Position numbers and translations under genes: made by a program. Below, piece by piece: positions 53,298-64,000 of a stretch of DNA of 64,000 bases. Under the pieces are notes generated by a model. It was not told where the DNA came from and did not search any database. It worked only from the letters and a program-made list of their open reading frames with translations. Where the stretch lies: positions 248,001 to 312,000 of the forward strand of contig JAJOZX010005608.1 of NCBI GenBank assembly GCA_023014485.1. The letters are read 5' to 3'. Positions within the stretch are counted from its first letter, which is position 1; each line of letters begins with the position of its first letter. This DNA comes from Bathynomus jamesi (Eukaryota; Arthropoda; Malacostraca; Isopoda; Cirolanidae).

Positions 53298-55190
53298 GCG
53301 ACCCTAATTCAGCTTTGCATCAACAGAGGAATAATTTTGATCAACTAATTAATATGAACAACTGAGCTCTTCATCTTCATATAAAGGATATAAATAAGAG
53401 GAAATTAACCGAATCTTTCTTAACTGAAAATTTCGATAACTTTGAAGTTTTTCTCGGGATAACGTCCAAATGTAATTGATCACTCATTCATTGCCCCGTC
53501 CGTGGATGGGTGTATCGATATTAATATATGTCTGGTAGCGCGGACATTAAGATTTTTTGTTTCAAACCAATTTTACTCCCTGCAGCTAAGTGAGTTTCAC
53601 CGTTTTTTCACCTCTACAGTGATCTTACGCTATAATAATGAGCGTGTCTCTATCACGAATTGTATACGGCATTTATGACTTTTACTATTATTTTAAAACA
53701 AAATTTTAATATTTAATCTTATGTTCGTTCACACCACAGAATAAATTAAATTACATTTGCGTTACATGATTAATAAAGGGTAATAATCCTTGATCGGAAA
53801 TGAAGTAGGCCTCAGGAAACGGGAGGATGGCCAACGTTAAAACGGGACATTAGTAGGCCAAGGGCCAAACAGAACTATTTCAACCCCTCCATCAGGAGGA
53901 ATTAAATTAGCTTCAGTGGCCTAAGTTCATCTTAAAAGTTGGCCCCATTTCCCTCGGGCTCGATGGAAAAATTAAAATAATCGTAAAAATGACAAGGGAA
54001 GGAAAACGTCAATCTTCTGATGGCCTGTGTGCGACCCTCTCTTTCTATGACAAACTCTTCTCCCCAGACTGATTCACTCTGATTCTGCGCTGCACCCTCT
54101 CCCTTCTGCAATTCGGATTTTCATCTTGAATTGGGAAAAAAAGATTTTTTGTTTATTTTTCCATTTCATCCTGGAACTTAAAAATAAATTATTATATTAC
54201 GAGTCTTACAAATTCCTAACTTTTTTATATTATTTAATTAACTTATGTTACCTATCTGAGTAACGAACTGGACGAACCTTTGTGGAGGCATCACGTGACT
54301 GGTATTCTCACACCTCACTGATTGAACAAACAACGTCACATGTTCCAGTAAGTTAAAACCTGTTCGGATATTTACATGTTTACAGTCACGTAGCTTTTCT
54401 GGGAATTACCTGAGGACCACTTAGAATTTATATCCTAAATAACTTATGTTTTTCATGATGTTAAATTTTTTTATTATATTAACATCATTAATAAATCCCC
54501 AATTTTGCAATCCAAACAACTTCAATAATGAAACAGGTAACTTTTACAGTGATCCTCCTTTATTCCTAAGACAGTATACAGTAGGTCCAATTTTGACGTA
54601 CCTGTACCCTGTCTTGGGTTGAATCAAATTTTAACCGGAGATACCTTTTCAAATGTTTCTTATACTGTTTCCATCTGCCAGATGTATGAGGTTCATGGGA
54701 TATTCTTTCCCTATAACTGTTATTCCGTTTAGTCTTCTTACCTGAACGAAGAGCGGTTGAGCTTCGTAATTTTAGTCTTTTAATTTTTAATTTTCTCTAC
54801 TTTTAATTTGGATTTTTAACTTATAGATTTTCGTACCGTTACTGTACGTTTTACCTTCTATATAAGATGATCCCTGAAATTCTTCAGCTTTTTGTACATT
54901 CCTTTTTAACTAATTTTATCTTAAACCTTATTTTGTAAATATTTTGATAATTTATTATCGCATATGAACTCAAGGTCAAATAAGAGTTTTTGAAAAACTG
55001 TTTGCACAATAAAGTGGTTCCTAAATCACTTTGAACACACAAAAATCAAAGTCTTGAAGGGTGAATTCTTTCCTTGTGGAAATAAATAAATACCGAAATT
55101 GTTTCTATAGTCTAATTTCGATTGCATATTTTATAAAGTTAGGTTGACTTTTAAGTTTTCTTAGACATTTTTCTGCATTGCTCTTAAGTG
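53298..55190. other. No gene seen
   Basis: AT-rich, without a coding motif, TIR pair or array that I can support. A moderately GC-rich segment near 53800-53960 (GTAGGCCTCAGGAAACGGGA and similar) is unassigned. Confidence 0.45.
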
Positions 55191-55249
55191 ACAAAACCGT
55201 CGCCAAAATTTTAGATTACACTGGTATGCATATGAAATTCTTTTGTCTG

Positions 55250-55345
55250 CTGTGAGGGTTTTTTCAACTCATATTATATAATTCGACCATGCTGAATTCG
55301 AAAATGACATTGGTTTTCCTCAATCAGGTCAGGTTTTTTCTCTAT
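55250..55345. repeat. Diverged TIR-like block of the ERFHQD element
   Basis: CATGCTGAATTCGAAAATGA then CAATCAGGTCAGGTTTTTTC resembles the subterminal TIR words of 2835-3808 (GTGCTGATTTCAAAAATGAC ... TCACGTCAGGTTTTCG). It lies downstream of the gene at 55501-57766, where the element's end would be. The matching upstream end was not found. Confidence 0.35.
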
Positions 55346-55500
55346 TGGCCATTTATTATAAGTCCAATTTTATCCCCAAATTTATTGATTTTTTTAGCTT
55401 AAACACTGTAGATACGAGTAATATTATAAGAACACTCGTGAAAAATGAAAACATTGTGTGAATAAATACTTTTATTCATACAATGAATATGGAAAAAAGT

Positions 55501-57766
55501 TTATTGAGGAAGGAATGAAGTTTTTTTGGCTTTCCGTCTGTGTTTTTCTTCGGGCACGTCTCGCTTCAAATACTAGCAATAGTCCGCCAGCATATTGATA
55601 TCCCAGTTTCCCTGGTACCTCTCTTCCATTATTTTGATATCTTGGTGAAATCATTCACCCTGTTCCTCACTATAATCCCCGCAATTTTCAGGAAAATAGT
55701 CCAAGTGGGACCACAAAAAGTGCATTTTTATGGACATGCGCGACCCATGAGCTTTGAAAGCTTCCATCAAGTTTTCGACAACGGACTCGTATTCTGGACT
55801 TCTACGCTTGCCAAGAAAATCAGTGACAACTGATTTGAATGCCTGCCAGGCATTCTTCTCAGTTGGAGTCATTGCGTTTTCGAACTGAGTATCCTTGATC
55901 AAAGTTCGAATTTGAGGACCATCAAAAACCCCAGCATTTAGTTTAGCATCAGATATATGAGGAAATTTACTCTCGAGATATCGGAATGCTGAACCTTCCT
56001 TATTCATTGATTTGATGAAATTTTTCATCAAGCCCAGCTTAATATGAAGTGGTGGGAGCAAAATTTTTGTTGGTGGTACAAGGGGCACTGAAACGACATT
56101 ATGCGACCCAGGTTCAAAATTCTCTCTGGATGCCCATTCACGCTGTGCATAGTGCTTCTCATCCGCTCAGCTATCCCATTTGCAGAGGAAACATGGGTAT
56201 TTCGTGTATCCCCCTTGCATTCCCAATACAAATGCCACAATCTGAAAAAAAATGAAAATATTTAAAGAATTTAGAGAATTTGTTCTATCAGATAAAAAAA
56301 TCTATGCATTGGACTGTATCACTTCTGTGGGGAAGTTAAGTGCTTATACGCTCTCAAATAACCTTTGGAAAAACAACATAGTCAATAGCAATAGTTTACT
56401 TATGATATTAGTATTACCTTCAAAACTCCACAGATCCTCCAGTTATGTTGGTCGTATACGAGAGCATCCAGTAAAATTTTCATGTTATCGTAGCTCTCAG
56501 TAAGTTGTACGGAATGTGCTACAGGGACTGATGCAACCCTATTCCCAATGTTGAGAAGTACTGCTTTCAAACTTCGTTTAGACGAGTCTATAAATAGCCT
56601 CCATTCTGATGCTTTATATGGCAGGCCCAAGGATTCGATTAGCCCCTCAACATTGCAGCAGTACACTAAGGAAGAGGTATTTTCGTGCACTGCAAAAAAC
56701 TTGCGGAATTCTTCCTCTCGTTTCCTATACCAGGAGAATGTTGTTCCCGGAGCCAGCAAGTTGTCCTCTCGAAGTCGTGAGCCCAAGATCTCGGCAGCTA
56801 ATTTGGAAAGTCCTAAATCCCTGATAAGATCATTAAGTTTGGCCTGGTTGAGAGGCCTCGGCTCATTTGAAGCGGTATTTGTAGGTATATACGACTGGGA
56901 CTGGTCATTGGCATTGGTCATTGATTCATCATCAGAATCATCGAAGTCCAAGGTTTGAGGTGGGTCGGGTATTGGAATTCCAGGACCATGGGGTACAGGT
57001 CTCATAGCAGAAGGAATGTCAGGGTATACAACAATGTGTTTATCCTTCTTGTTAACTCCTGAAAATAGAAACACAGAAACATGGATATAAAACTTGCATA
57101 TGAAATAGAAGAAGCATTCAGACAGTGGCGGCTCGTGAGGGAAGGCTGCGGTCTGTAAGATATGAAATAGGTCGATGGAGTCTGTATTTCTTTCTTTTCA
57201 TTCATTTTCCATATTGTCTTGGGGACAATATGAATGAAAAAGAAAGAAAATATACAATCATTGTATATGTAAATGTAACTTGTATAACAATATGTATGTG
57301 TAAATGTATTTCTATAACAATATGTATATGTAAATGTATGATTACCATTATGGTGAATATTATGCTATATATGGTGAATATTACATTATGGTGAATATTA
57401 TGTCAAGTTTCATACGAGGATTTCAAAATATTTAAGAAAAAAAATTTATAAGCCCACCTTGGAGGTTTGTCATGCAGAAATAGCAATCTGTCACGTGATC
57501 CTTTCCTTCTCTCCAAATCAAATCATGGGAATTCCAAAAGGCAAATATTTCGCTCTGCCTTTGCTCCATCTTCTCAAATTTTCAATGCACGTCTTGCAGC
57601 ACATATGAGGGGCGAAATTTTTGTGCTGGTCCCCTAGCTTAATTCCAAAGTATGCTCTATACATTGTCTTCACAAATTTAGTGATTTGGGACTGGTTATT
57701 TGGCATGGTAACCGTCCCACATATGTAGCAGAATCTATTGGGATCATTTTTACACGCTCTATTCAT
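55501..57766 (-). pseudogene. ERFHQD-family transposon gene, three exons, nearly full length
   Basis: Exon 1 (57766-57458) encodes an N-terminal zinc-finger-like CYICGTV...KFAPHMCCKTCIENLRRW-type segment and CYFCMTN, ending CAAG|GTGGGC. Exon 2 (57058-56418) begins after TTTCTATTTTCAG: DKHIVVYPDIPSAMRPVPHG, an acidic linker, LNDLIRDLGLSKLAAEILGS, FSWYRKREEEFRKFF; it ends AAG|GTAATAC. Exon 3 (56241-55501): GGYTKYPCFLCKWDS, PPLHIKLGLMKNFIKSM, MSIKMHFLWSHLDYFPENCG, FHQDIKIMEERYQGNWD and MLADYCWYLKRD; AATAAA overlaps the TAA stop. Both introns have GT-AG and preserve phase. Three lesions: a 5-bp ATTTG duplication near 57525-57535, and two CGA-to-TGA changes (after KWDS; in GE-R-FHQD). Function unknown; likely a DNA-transposon protein. 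Confidence 0.75.
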
Positions 57767-58739
57767 TATGAAATATTTTATCTATATGCCTGAAAAGTAA
57801 AAAAAGATATTATACAAGTGAAACAAGTGATGATAGATGTTACTGTTCCAATTCCGCTTTGACAAAATCACGAAAAATTCTATTTTACTTATGAGGCCAT
57901 AGCCGGATAACCTGAGCTGATTGAGAAAAACGGATTGCAGATTCGAAATCAGCAGGAAAAACTCTATAAGAATCACTTACAAAACCCTTGACAGCAAAAT
58001 TGATGCATACCAGTGTTATTGTCATACTTTTGTTGTATTCATCTTCATTCCAAAGGTGGGTGTTGCGTATATGTATGCAACGACCTAACATGCTCGCAGG
58101 GCCTCCGAGAGGGCGGGGAAGCCGGGTTAAATCCCCGGGGCCCGAACAACCCGGAAAGAGGGGGGATAAAATCTAAAAATATTAATAAAGCAATTGGTTA
58201 AATAACAGAGAGGAAATATAATTCATGAACATACATTTTATAGAGATTATCATAGTCAAACTGAAACAGATAAAATATTATCTGCGGTCCACCAATGCCC
58301 AAGACCGACTGACAGATCTGGGAACCATTGTAATTGAAATCATTTACCACTTTGCTAGACTAGATAGAAGGCAAAGAAAGTACACTTCTAATTATGAAAA
58401 TCTTGCAGTAAATAATTCTTTCCTGCATGGACTGGTACTGTATTTGTAAATTGTATGGTGATAGAATTAATATAATTGATTCGAAAAATAAAATGGTCAT
58501 TTTCTTCTGAGTTGTTTATTCATACTGTATGTTTTGAATAGTCACTTGGACATATAATCAGTTTACGTGTTATGTACACAAAAAACATTCTTAATAAAAT
58601 ACTGAGTAAACAGGGAGCCCATATACCAATTCTTCCCCGGGAACCGTGGCAGCTTCGAATTCTACACCTTCTGGCTACGGCTTACGTGTCTATCTTAAAC
58701 TAAATACAATCTGCGCTATCTACCTTTTCCCTATTCCTA
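57767..58739. other. Mostly non-coding
   Basis: Contains a GC-rich hAT-like end at 58097-58160 and a block near 58240-58290 (TTATCATAGTCAAACTGAAA ... CTGCGGTCCA) that resembles 16175-16220, so a shared repeat. No gene seen. Confidence 0.4.
58097..58160. mobile_element. Possible hAT-type element end
   Basis: CAGGGCCTCCGAGAGGGCGG followed by GAAGCCGGGTTAAATCCCCG and GGGCCCGAACAACCCGG. The CAGGG start and GC-rich style resemble ends of hAT elements common in marine animals; no partner end was found. Confidence 0.25.
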
Positions 58740-60509
58740 CTGACTATCTAAAACCCTTTGACTACCTCACATCCAAATGGAATACATTCTATCCCACTCT
58801 CCTTTCGCTGAAATCTCCATTTTAGATTTATTTCAATGACCACTACCACCTTCTGCTTTCCTCTCATTTCACTGACATTTCTGGTGAACCAGCTTACACC
58901 TCTGTCTTCGAGATTGTCCCAACATTCTGGAATTATTTCTAACTGCTCATCCTTCTTCTTACTCTGTCAAACTTTTTCCCCGTTGGGCTCCTCCGACCGC
59001 AACTTCATATCTGTTTCCTGTCCTATCGCTTCAATTCGGCCTTCGGATCCTCTCAAGTGGAGACGCTTTTGGCACTTCGGCGCCGCTGATTAGGACACCC
59101 TGAGACAATACTTCTCTGATTTCCCATGGAATGTTACTGCTTCTATGGCCGGGGCCCTTCCGAGTGCGCGAGGCGCATCAGGGAAGTGATTCTTTCGGGC
59201 ATGGAAAGCATACATTACATATTCTAGTCCTCCGACTAATGCTAAAAAATCTTGATTTAACGTTGCTTTTCTAATGCTATCCGCAACAGAGACGAGGCTT
59301 TGAAAAGGTACCGTCGCCATCCAACTCCTGACTATCACTTAGCTTATATTTCTTCCTAGAATCGGACAAAACTGTGAAAACCTATAGAATTCTAATTTTT
59401 TCGCTCTTTTTGGCACCTAACCAAGAACCTCTCCAATAATTTTACTTCTCTCCCTCCTCTTTTCCATTCCGACGGCTCAGTTGCTGTCTCTTCTTCTGAT
59501 AAAGCTGAACTCTTCGTTCAGACTTTCGCCTCCAACTTAACCATGGACGATTCCGATGCTGTTTCTCCATCTCCCCACTCCTCTGACTTAATTACGTCTG
59601 AAATTAAAATCTCTTCCAAGTATATTTTTTCTGTCGTATCTGGGCTCAACTCTAGGAAGGGGTGGTGTCTTTCCTGTTGCTCTCAAGAACAGTGCTTCTG
59701 CGCCGACACTCTGCCAAGGCAAACTCTTTCGTCTTTGTCTTTCATCTGATCATTTTCCTTCCTGTGGAAGATTTCTTTCAGTCAGCCTGTCCCAAAGAAG
59801 GGTAACCGCTCTCAACTCCCATCTATCGTCTAGTTGCTTTGATTTCATGCCTTTCTAAAGTTTTTGAATCTATACTTCATAGAAAGATTTTTAAACACCT
59901 CTCTTCCTACAGTGTTCTTTCAGATAGTCAATATGAGTTCGCAAGTGACGCTCTACTAGCAATCTATTGGAAAGGTCACATATACTCTCTTTCTAAAACA
60001 GCTTCTAAGAGGTTAGGTGTGCTGTACCGCTTCCGCATTTCTTCACCTCCATTCAGTTGCTGTCTCTATACAGGGATCTTGTCCGCCACTATATGGAGTA
60101 CGTTTCTCATGTGTTGGGTGGCTCAACCCACACAGCTCTACTAGACTGTGTGGAATCAAAGCTTTTCGCTCTTACTGACTATCTTCAATCCCTCTCTCTT
60201 CGCCGCAATGTTGACTCACTCTTTAGTTACTATCGATATTATAACGGACACTGCTCTTCTGAACTCTCTAAACGCATGCTTCCTTCTTCAAGGAGAGTTT
60301 GTAGTCCAGACTTTCAATACATTCTCATCCCGTTTATGTCCAACACTGTAACGCATGAGTTAATCAGTTTTCTCACTCTTTCATTTACTCAACTCTGGAA
60401 CAATCTTCCTCAGTCCATCTTTCCCTGTTCCTTTCGCTTGAAGAATAACACTTACGAAACCTCTCTGCGCGGAGATAGGGTTAATCCGTGTTTTAGTCAA
60501 ATTATTTAA
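58740..60509 (+). pseudogene. LINE, decapod-type family: EN end, fingers, C-terminus
   Basis: The endonuclease C-terminal region is visible as NILELFLTAHPSSYSV and PLGSSDRNFISVSCPIASIR (58910-59040; the SSD-N motif contains the catalytic SDH-type Asp, here followed by Arg). The linker has TLRQYFSDFPWN; then ISCLSKVFESILHRKIFKHL and LSDSQYEF (RT fingers, 59842-59940). The palm, including the catalytic YADD, has been deleted. Reading resumes SLSKTASKRLGVLYRFR, LVRHYMEYVSHVLGGSTHTA, LQSLSLRRNVDSLFSYYRYY and LWNNLPQSIFP, ending near 60509. Several frameshifts. The Merlin-type element sits just downstream. Confidence 0.8.
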
Positions 60510-60516
60510 GTTTTTC

Positions 60517-61599
60517 TGGCCTTTTCCGAAATTTGGACTGTTTCCTATTTTTTTGAAAATAAGATATTTAATGTAGATTTTTACGCTGATGTAAAAAATG
60601 TAAGTCTTTTTTTCGAGAAATTATTATTTTAAAAGTTACATGGTGTTCTAATTTACGTATTTACTATTTTAAAAGTTACATGGTGTACTAGTTTATCTAT
60701 AGTTACTGTAGAAAATCTTTTGCATGTACATATTGATTTGTCATATTGTTAATACTATTTTTGATAAATTTCAGCTTTTCTATAGATATTAGATAAATAT
60801 AAAAAAAATCTTATGTAATGGAAGAACAAAATTTAAATCGTTATTTTTGATAACTGAAGAAGAAGCACTGAAATGCTCGCAAAACGAAGGAATTATTCCA
60901 ATGGAGAAAAAGTGTTCAAAAATGCATTTTATGTGTGTGAAGAAAATCGAAAGCCTATTTAATTGGCGTTGTCAAAAAGGAAAATGTAATGAAAAAGTAA
61001 GTGTCCGAAAAGCGACATGGACGGAAGGCACAAACATGCCTTTCAGTAAAATACTGCTATTCATTTATTGCTGGAGTGAACAATACACAAGTATAAAATT
61101 TTGTGAAGATTTCACATTGGCCACAACACAGTTGTAGACTCAACAACTACTTAAGAGAGGTAAGTAACATTACATAACTTAACCTAACCGAACCTAACAT
61201 AATCTCCTAACCTAATGTCACCTAGCTAGCGTAACCACACTAATGTAATGTAATATTTTCTATTTCAGGTTTGTGCGATGGCTCTCCTAGCGAATCCAGT
61301 AGTAGTTGGAGGACCTGGAAAAAGCGAATTCATGTGGCGACAGTAAAATAACGGTCGAAATCTATTCACACAAATACTTAGTGACATAAGCCAATATTAC
61401 TAAAGAATACAATAACTCTTGTATTAGTTTTCAGTTGTATTGTTATAGTTTTTGACCTAATACAAAATTACAATAACAAACATAACTTTGAACCGCTCAT
61501 TTCTCCAAAATAAGATTTACATTTTAAATCAGCATAAATTTCTGTATTAAATATATTTTCAAAAACAATCGGAAACAGTCCAAATTTTGGAAAAGCCCT
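60517..61599 (+). mobile_element. Merlin-type DNA transposon with TIRs
   Basis: About 100-bp TIRs: left GGCCTTTTCCGAAATTTGGA from 60518, right (reverse complement) GGGCTTTTCCAAAATTTGGA to 61598. Both continue CTGTTTCC, TTTTTGAAAATA, ATTTAAT, GCTGAT and ATGTAA. GTTTTTC flanks both sides (60510-60516 and 61600-61606), consistent with the 8-9 bp duplications of Merlin elements. At about 1.08 kb it is small but encodes part of its own transposase. Confidence 0.8.
60818..61350 (+). pseudogene. Merlin (IS1595/ISXO2-like) transposase, N-terminal part
   Basis: From the ATG at 60818: MEEQNLNRYF, one T missing, then ITEEEALKCSQNEGIIPMEK and CSKMHFMCVKKIESLFNWRC, then KATWTEGTNMPFSKILLFIY and KFCEDFTLATT. 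The Cys pattern with W-C---C and the RK-(S/T)-(F/W)-EG(S/T)-(L/M)P--KIL--IY motif is the N-terminal zinc-binding/HTH region of ISXO2-like transposases. A one-base deletion near 61130 precedes NNYLRE|GTAAGT. The second exon after TATTTCAG (61269) reads VCAMALLANPVVVGGPGKSE; GGPG is where the first catalytic strand (-EIDES) should follow. It is replaced by a stop, so the DDE core is absent. Confidence 0.75.
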
Positions 61600-61606
61600 G
61601 TTTTTC

Positions 61607-62497
61607 AATCAAGAATTGTGTATATTTTGTTTGAAACTGTTTAATTTATATCTGTACATTTATATGATCATTATATTTTAGGTTGTATATTAAGACCTAT
61701 AACGAATCCATACGTTTCATAGTGGGACTGGACTCTAAGCATCGACGTGACGGGCTATTTAGTTTACGGCACGCAGAATTAAATCTTACCCCGCTCTGGA
61801 ATCGTAATGTTATTTGTATCCTGATACTTTGTCCAGTGTCCTTGAGCGGCCGGGCTAAGTATTTTTTATATTGTAAAAAGCAATTGTATTTCCTTATAAA
61901 ATGTAACATTTTTATCATTATGAATTTGGTGTTAGCTACATATTAGTTTATTCTAGGGTTTGCACTACTTGTTAGTGTTCTTGTTAATATACTGTGTATG
62001 CTACAGGTCTTTCCCTCGTTCCACACTCTTGACCAGGTACAAAATAATGCTAGCTTTATGAGCACTTGCATGCTCAGTCATAATCTGAATCCAGGTTTAA
62101 AGTTCAACATTAAAAAACAAGTTGTATTGGCATACCCGAGAGCCAAACCATACTCGTGTAGTTTTTGAGAGTGAAGCTTTAAGTTTCTATGTTAAAGTGG
62201 CTTAACCCTCCTCTAGCCGACTTTACCCGAAGTAAAGATCCGTGCACCTTGCACTCGTGTGACACCGCGCTGTAGCAGAATTGTCCGCAAGGGCTTAGAA
62301 TCCCCTTTTTCATTAGGGAAGCAAGAAAGAACCAGCAACAAGAATTACACCTCATTTTCTCATTTTCACGACGCTCTTCCACACATCTCTTTTCTTTCTC
62401 TTTTACACATTTCTCTCTCACATACTTTTTCACACACACACACACACACACACACAATCCATACTCCACGTTTGCCCATATATCCTCGATAACACTA
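61607..62497. other. No gene seen
   Basis: AT-rich with a (CA)n run at 62432-62456. The frames 61683-61946 and 62179-62469 have no recognised motif. Confidence 0.45.
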
Positions 62498-63583
62498 TTG
62501 ATCTCTACATATACAATTGCAACTTGAATTTTCGCAGAACCTTTTCTATTTCAAAAGAACGCGTCTAATATAGGCAGAATATAGGCCAGTTTACATAATT
62601 AACTTTTTTCTCATTTTGTTAACTTCTACGGAATTTTCCCATGTGTGTCCGGTTTGTATGAGTGACAAATGTAATTTTACAGATGTGATGGAAGTACGTT
62701 GACCCCATAAAGGTTCTGTATTTTAACCGATTTTGTTTTACAGTGCAGTTGTTAATGGAGTTTCTCCTGAAGTACAAAACACGTTTCGAAAAATCGCAGA
62801 AAGTCTAAGAAAGGATGTCAAACATTTGGTCAGCACAGTTCCTTCAATGAAATAATAAAATAAATAATTGAACACAATTTGGCCCTTGCCTTTCATATGG
62901 CCCTTATACCTTAATTTCACAACATGTGAAGAATGTTGAACTGGACTCATCACTTACTTTTAGTTAAAACGTAGCTATTTCAAACGTACGTGGAAATACC
63001 AATTATTAAATAAAAATCTCGATCTTTTTACGTTTTATTAATTCAGGGTTAACAAATGATACTTTTAATGTTTTATAAAATTAATCAGCGGTTATACAAC
63101 GTATATTTATGTAATAGACAGTTTACAATAGATGATAAAGAAACTAAACAATACTTCATCACAGAAGTGCTAAAACATTATTGAAACGTAACATAAATAT
63201 AGAAAATACTTTAGTTTAGTCGCTCTTGAACTTATTCGTAATGATTTTCAGTTGAAACTAATGGAAGAGCAGAAAGAACATTGTCGAACCCTCCGCCAAT
63301 TACGCATAAGCCAATCAAGAACAAGCATTTATGTGTGGGAATTTTGCACTACTCATCATAGAAGCTGAAACGGAAGCCACTCTTTGGCAGGTAAACAGAC
63401 GCGCAATATAAAATTTTGTTTGATTTTTACGTTTATTCCCCAAACAATTTTATATAAATAAAAAATTACATTAAAAAGGTCACAAATTTCCTTATGTAAT
63501 AAATAAACTGATTCCTGTAAATTTTTCCAAAATGGCTTCCATTTTTAGTTTCTATAAAGTTTTAGTAAATTTAATTATAGCTT
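62498..63583 (+). repeat. 1.1-kb inverted duplicate, copy 2
   Basis: Plus-strand twin of 51062-52155, from ATCTCTACATATACAATTGC to TTTAGTAAATTTAATTATAG. The two copies lie 10-11 kb apart in inverted orientation. Confidence 0.85.
62744..62855 (+). CDS. Duplicated terminal exon (unknown gene), copy 2
   Basis: After TTTTGTTTTACAG the frame reads AVVNGVSPEVQNTFRKIAES then LRKDVKHLVSTVPSMK-stop, 37 codons including the first partial one. AATAAA words follow within 20 bp, as expected of a last exon. It differs from the 51.8-kb copy at two residues. No homologue is recognised. Confidence 0.4.
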
Positions 63584-63629
63584 AAACTTACAACGAAATA
63601 TTCATATGAAGGAAAATGCCATTCACTTA

Positions 63630-63841
63630 GGGGACGTTCAAAAATTACGTAACGCTAATTTGGCTAAAACTTGACACCCCCGACCCCCTTAAAACGTTCC
63701 GTAACAAAGCTAGACCGACACCCCTATTAGGGGTTACATAACATCTTAGTGGGTGTCTGGTCGAGAGTTACGGAACGTTACGCGGGAGTGGGGGTGTCAA
63801 GTTTTAGCAAAAATAGCGTTCAGTAATTTTTGAACGGCCCC
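63630..63841. mobile_element. PIF/Harbinger-type MITE, TSD TTA
   Basis: GGGGACGTTCAAAAATTACG at the left and, inverted, GGGGCCGTTCAAAAATTACT at the right; TIRs of about 28 bp, with a second internal pair (AAACTTGACACCCCC / GGGGGTGTCAAGTTT). TTA flanks both ends (63627-63629 and 63842-63844), the 3-bp duplication typical of PIF/Harbinger. 212 bp, no ORF. Confidence 0.8.
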
Positions 63842-64000
63842 TTATAATGAAGTTCAATTTCAAATATACGCATGCCACATACGGACCCACGATCTTAAAT
63901 ACAGTTATTCACTCTATCGAGTATTATATTACATTGACGTTTTTCGAAACTCAGACAGTGTTCACTTTACTGTATATGAAGTGTCGTACACGAAATCACT

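Noticed and set aside
61683..61946. 87-residue frame and its minus-strand shadow
   Set aside because: No recognisable domain, and AT-rich intergenic composition.
1..64000. CRISPR array, operon or bacterial gene cluster
   Set aside because: Tandem arrays here have no constant repeat with unique spacers, genes have spliceosomal introns, and all elements are eukaryotic.

Overview
This is eukaryotic, intergenic-looking DNA from an arthropod. A decapod crustacean, perhaps a crab, is my best guess, inferred from the style of the LINE families, the very many long (TA)n tracts and the scattered GGTTAGG runs; it is not proven. No complete, undamaged host gene is visible. Almost everything recognisable is a transposable element, a decayed copy of one, or a duplicated fragment. 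The two best host-like signals are two spliced exons of an F5/8C (discoidin/fucolectin-like) domain at 47139-48886, and an immediate-early-response (IER2/IER5-type) gene copy at 37126-37847 with a CRE/TATA-type promoter.

Layout. 0.5-2.4 kb: a LINE whose 5' half is inverted relative to its 3' half. 2.8-4.8 kb: a DNA transposon carrying an ERFHQD-family ORF, a MITE and a hAT transposase remnant. 5.4-8.4 kb: a MITE-like repeat and a G-rich, strand-asymmetric satellite. 8934-16100: a complete non-autonomous LTR retrotransposon with 1.8-kb LTRs, a primer-binding site, a polypurine tract and an interior of tandem repeats with no gag or pol. 16.2-16.7 kb: a hAT-type MITE. 18.4-26.6 kb and 31.9-34.9 kb: copies of a TATA-box-containing repeat family in opposite orientations, interrupted by a fairly young LINE (24443-26111). 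26.7-28.4 kb: the 3' end of a Penelope-like element with a hammerhead-like motif, a perfect 60-bp palindrome and an unidentified two-domain gene. 31.2-31.9 kb: a Tc1/mariner remnant. 34.9-36.2 kb: two LINE fragments abutting at a shared short sequence.

36158-40268 is a pair of 1.2-kb inverted arms holding the IER-like promoter and N-terminus plus a short cysteine-protease-like ORF, with a LINE fragment between them. A second copy of the unidentified gene follows at 40.4-41.0 kb. 42.9-45.3 kb holds a fourth copy of the TATA repeat, a second copy of the 5.4-kb MITE, and a BEL/Pao gag remnant broken by a MITE. 45.6-46.2 kb and 55.5-57.8 kb hold two more ERFHQD-family genes; the latter is nearly full length, with three exons and only three visible disruptions. 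47.8-51.05 kb is a nest of foldback elements sharing one core motif. 51.06-52.16 kb and 62.50-63.58 kb are inverted copies of a 1.1-kb block that ends a gene. 58.7-61.6 kb is a LINE followed by a small Merlin-type transposon with TIRs, and 63.63-63.84 kb is a PIF/Harbinger-type MITE.

The genes do not form a pathway. The window is best read as a mobile-element graveyard with a few young insertions, plus duplicated pieces of two non-standard genes (the IER-like gene and the unidentified PC4-like gene) that are the least explained parts.
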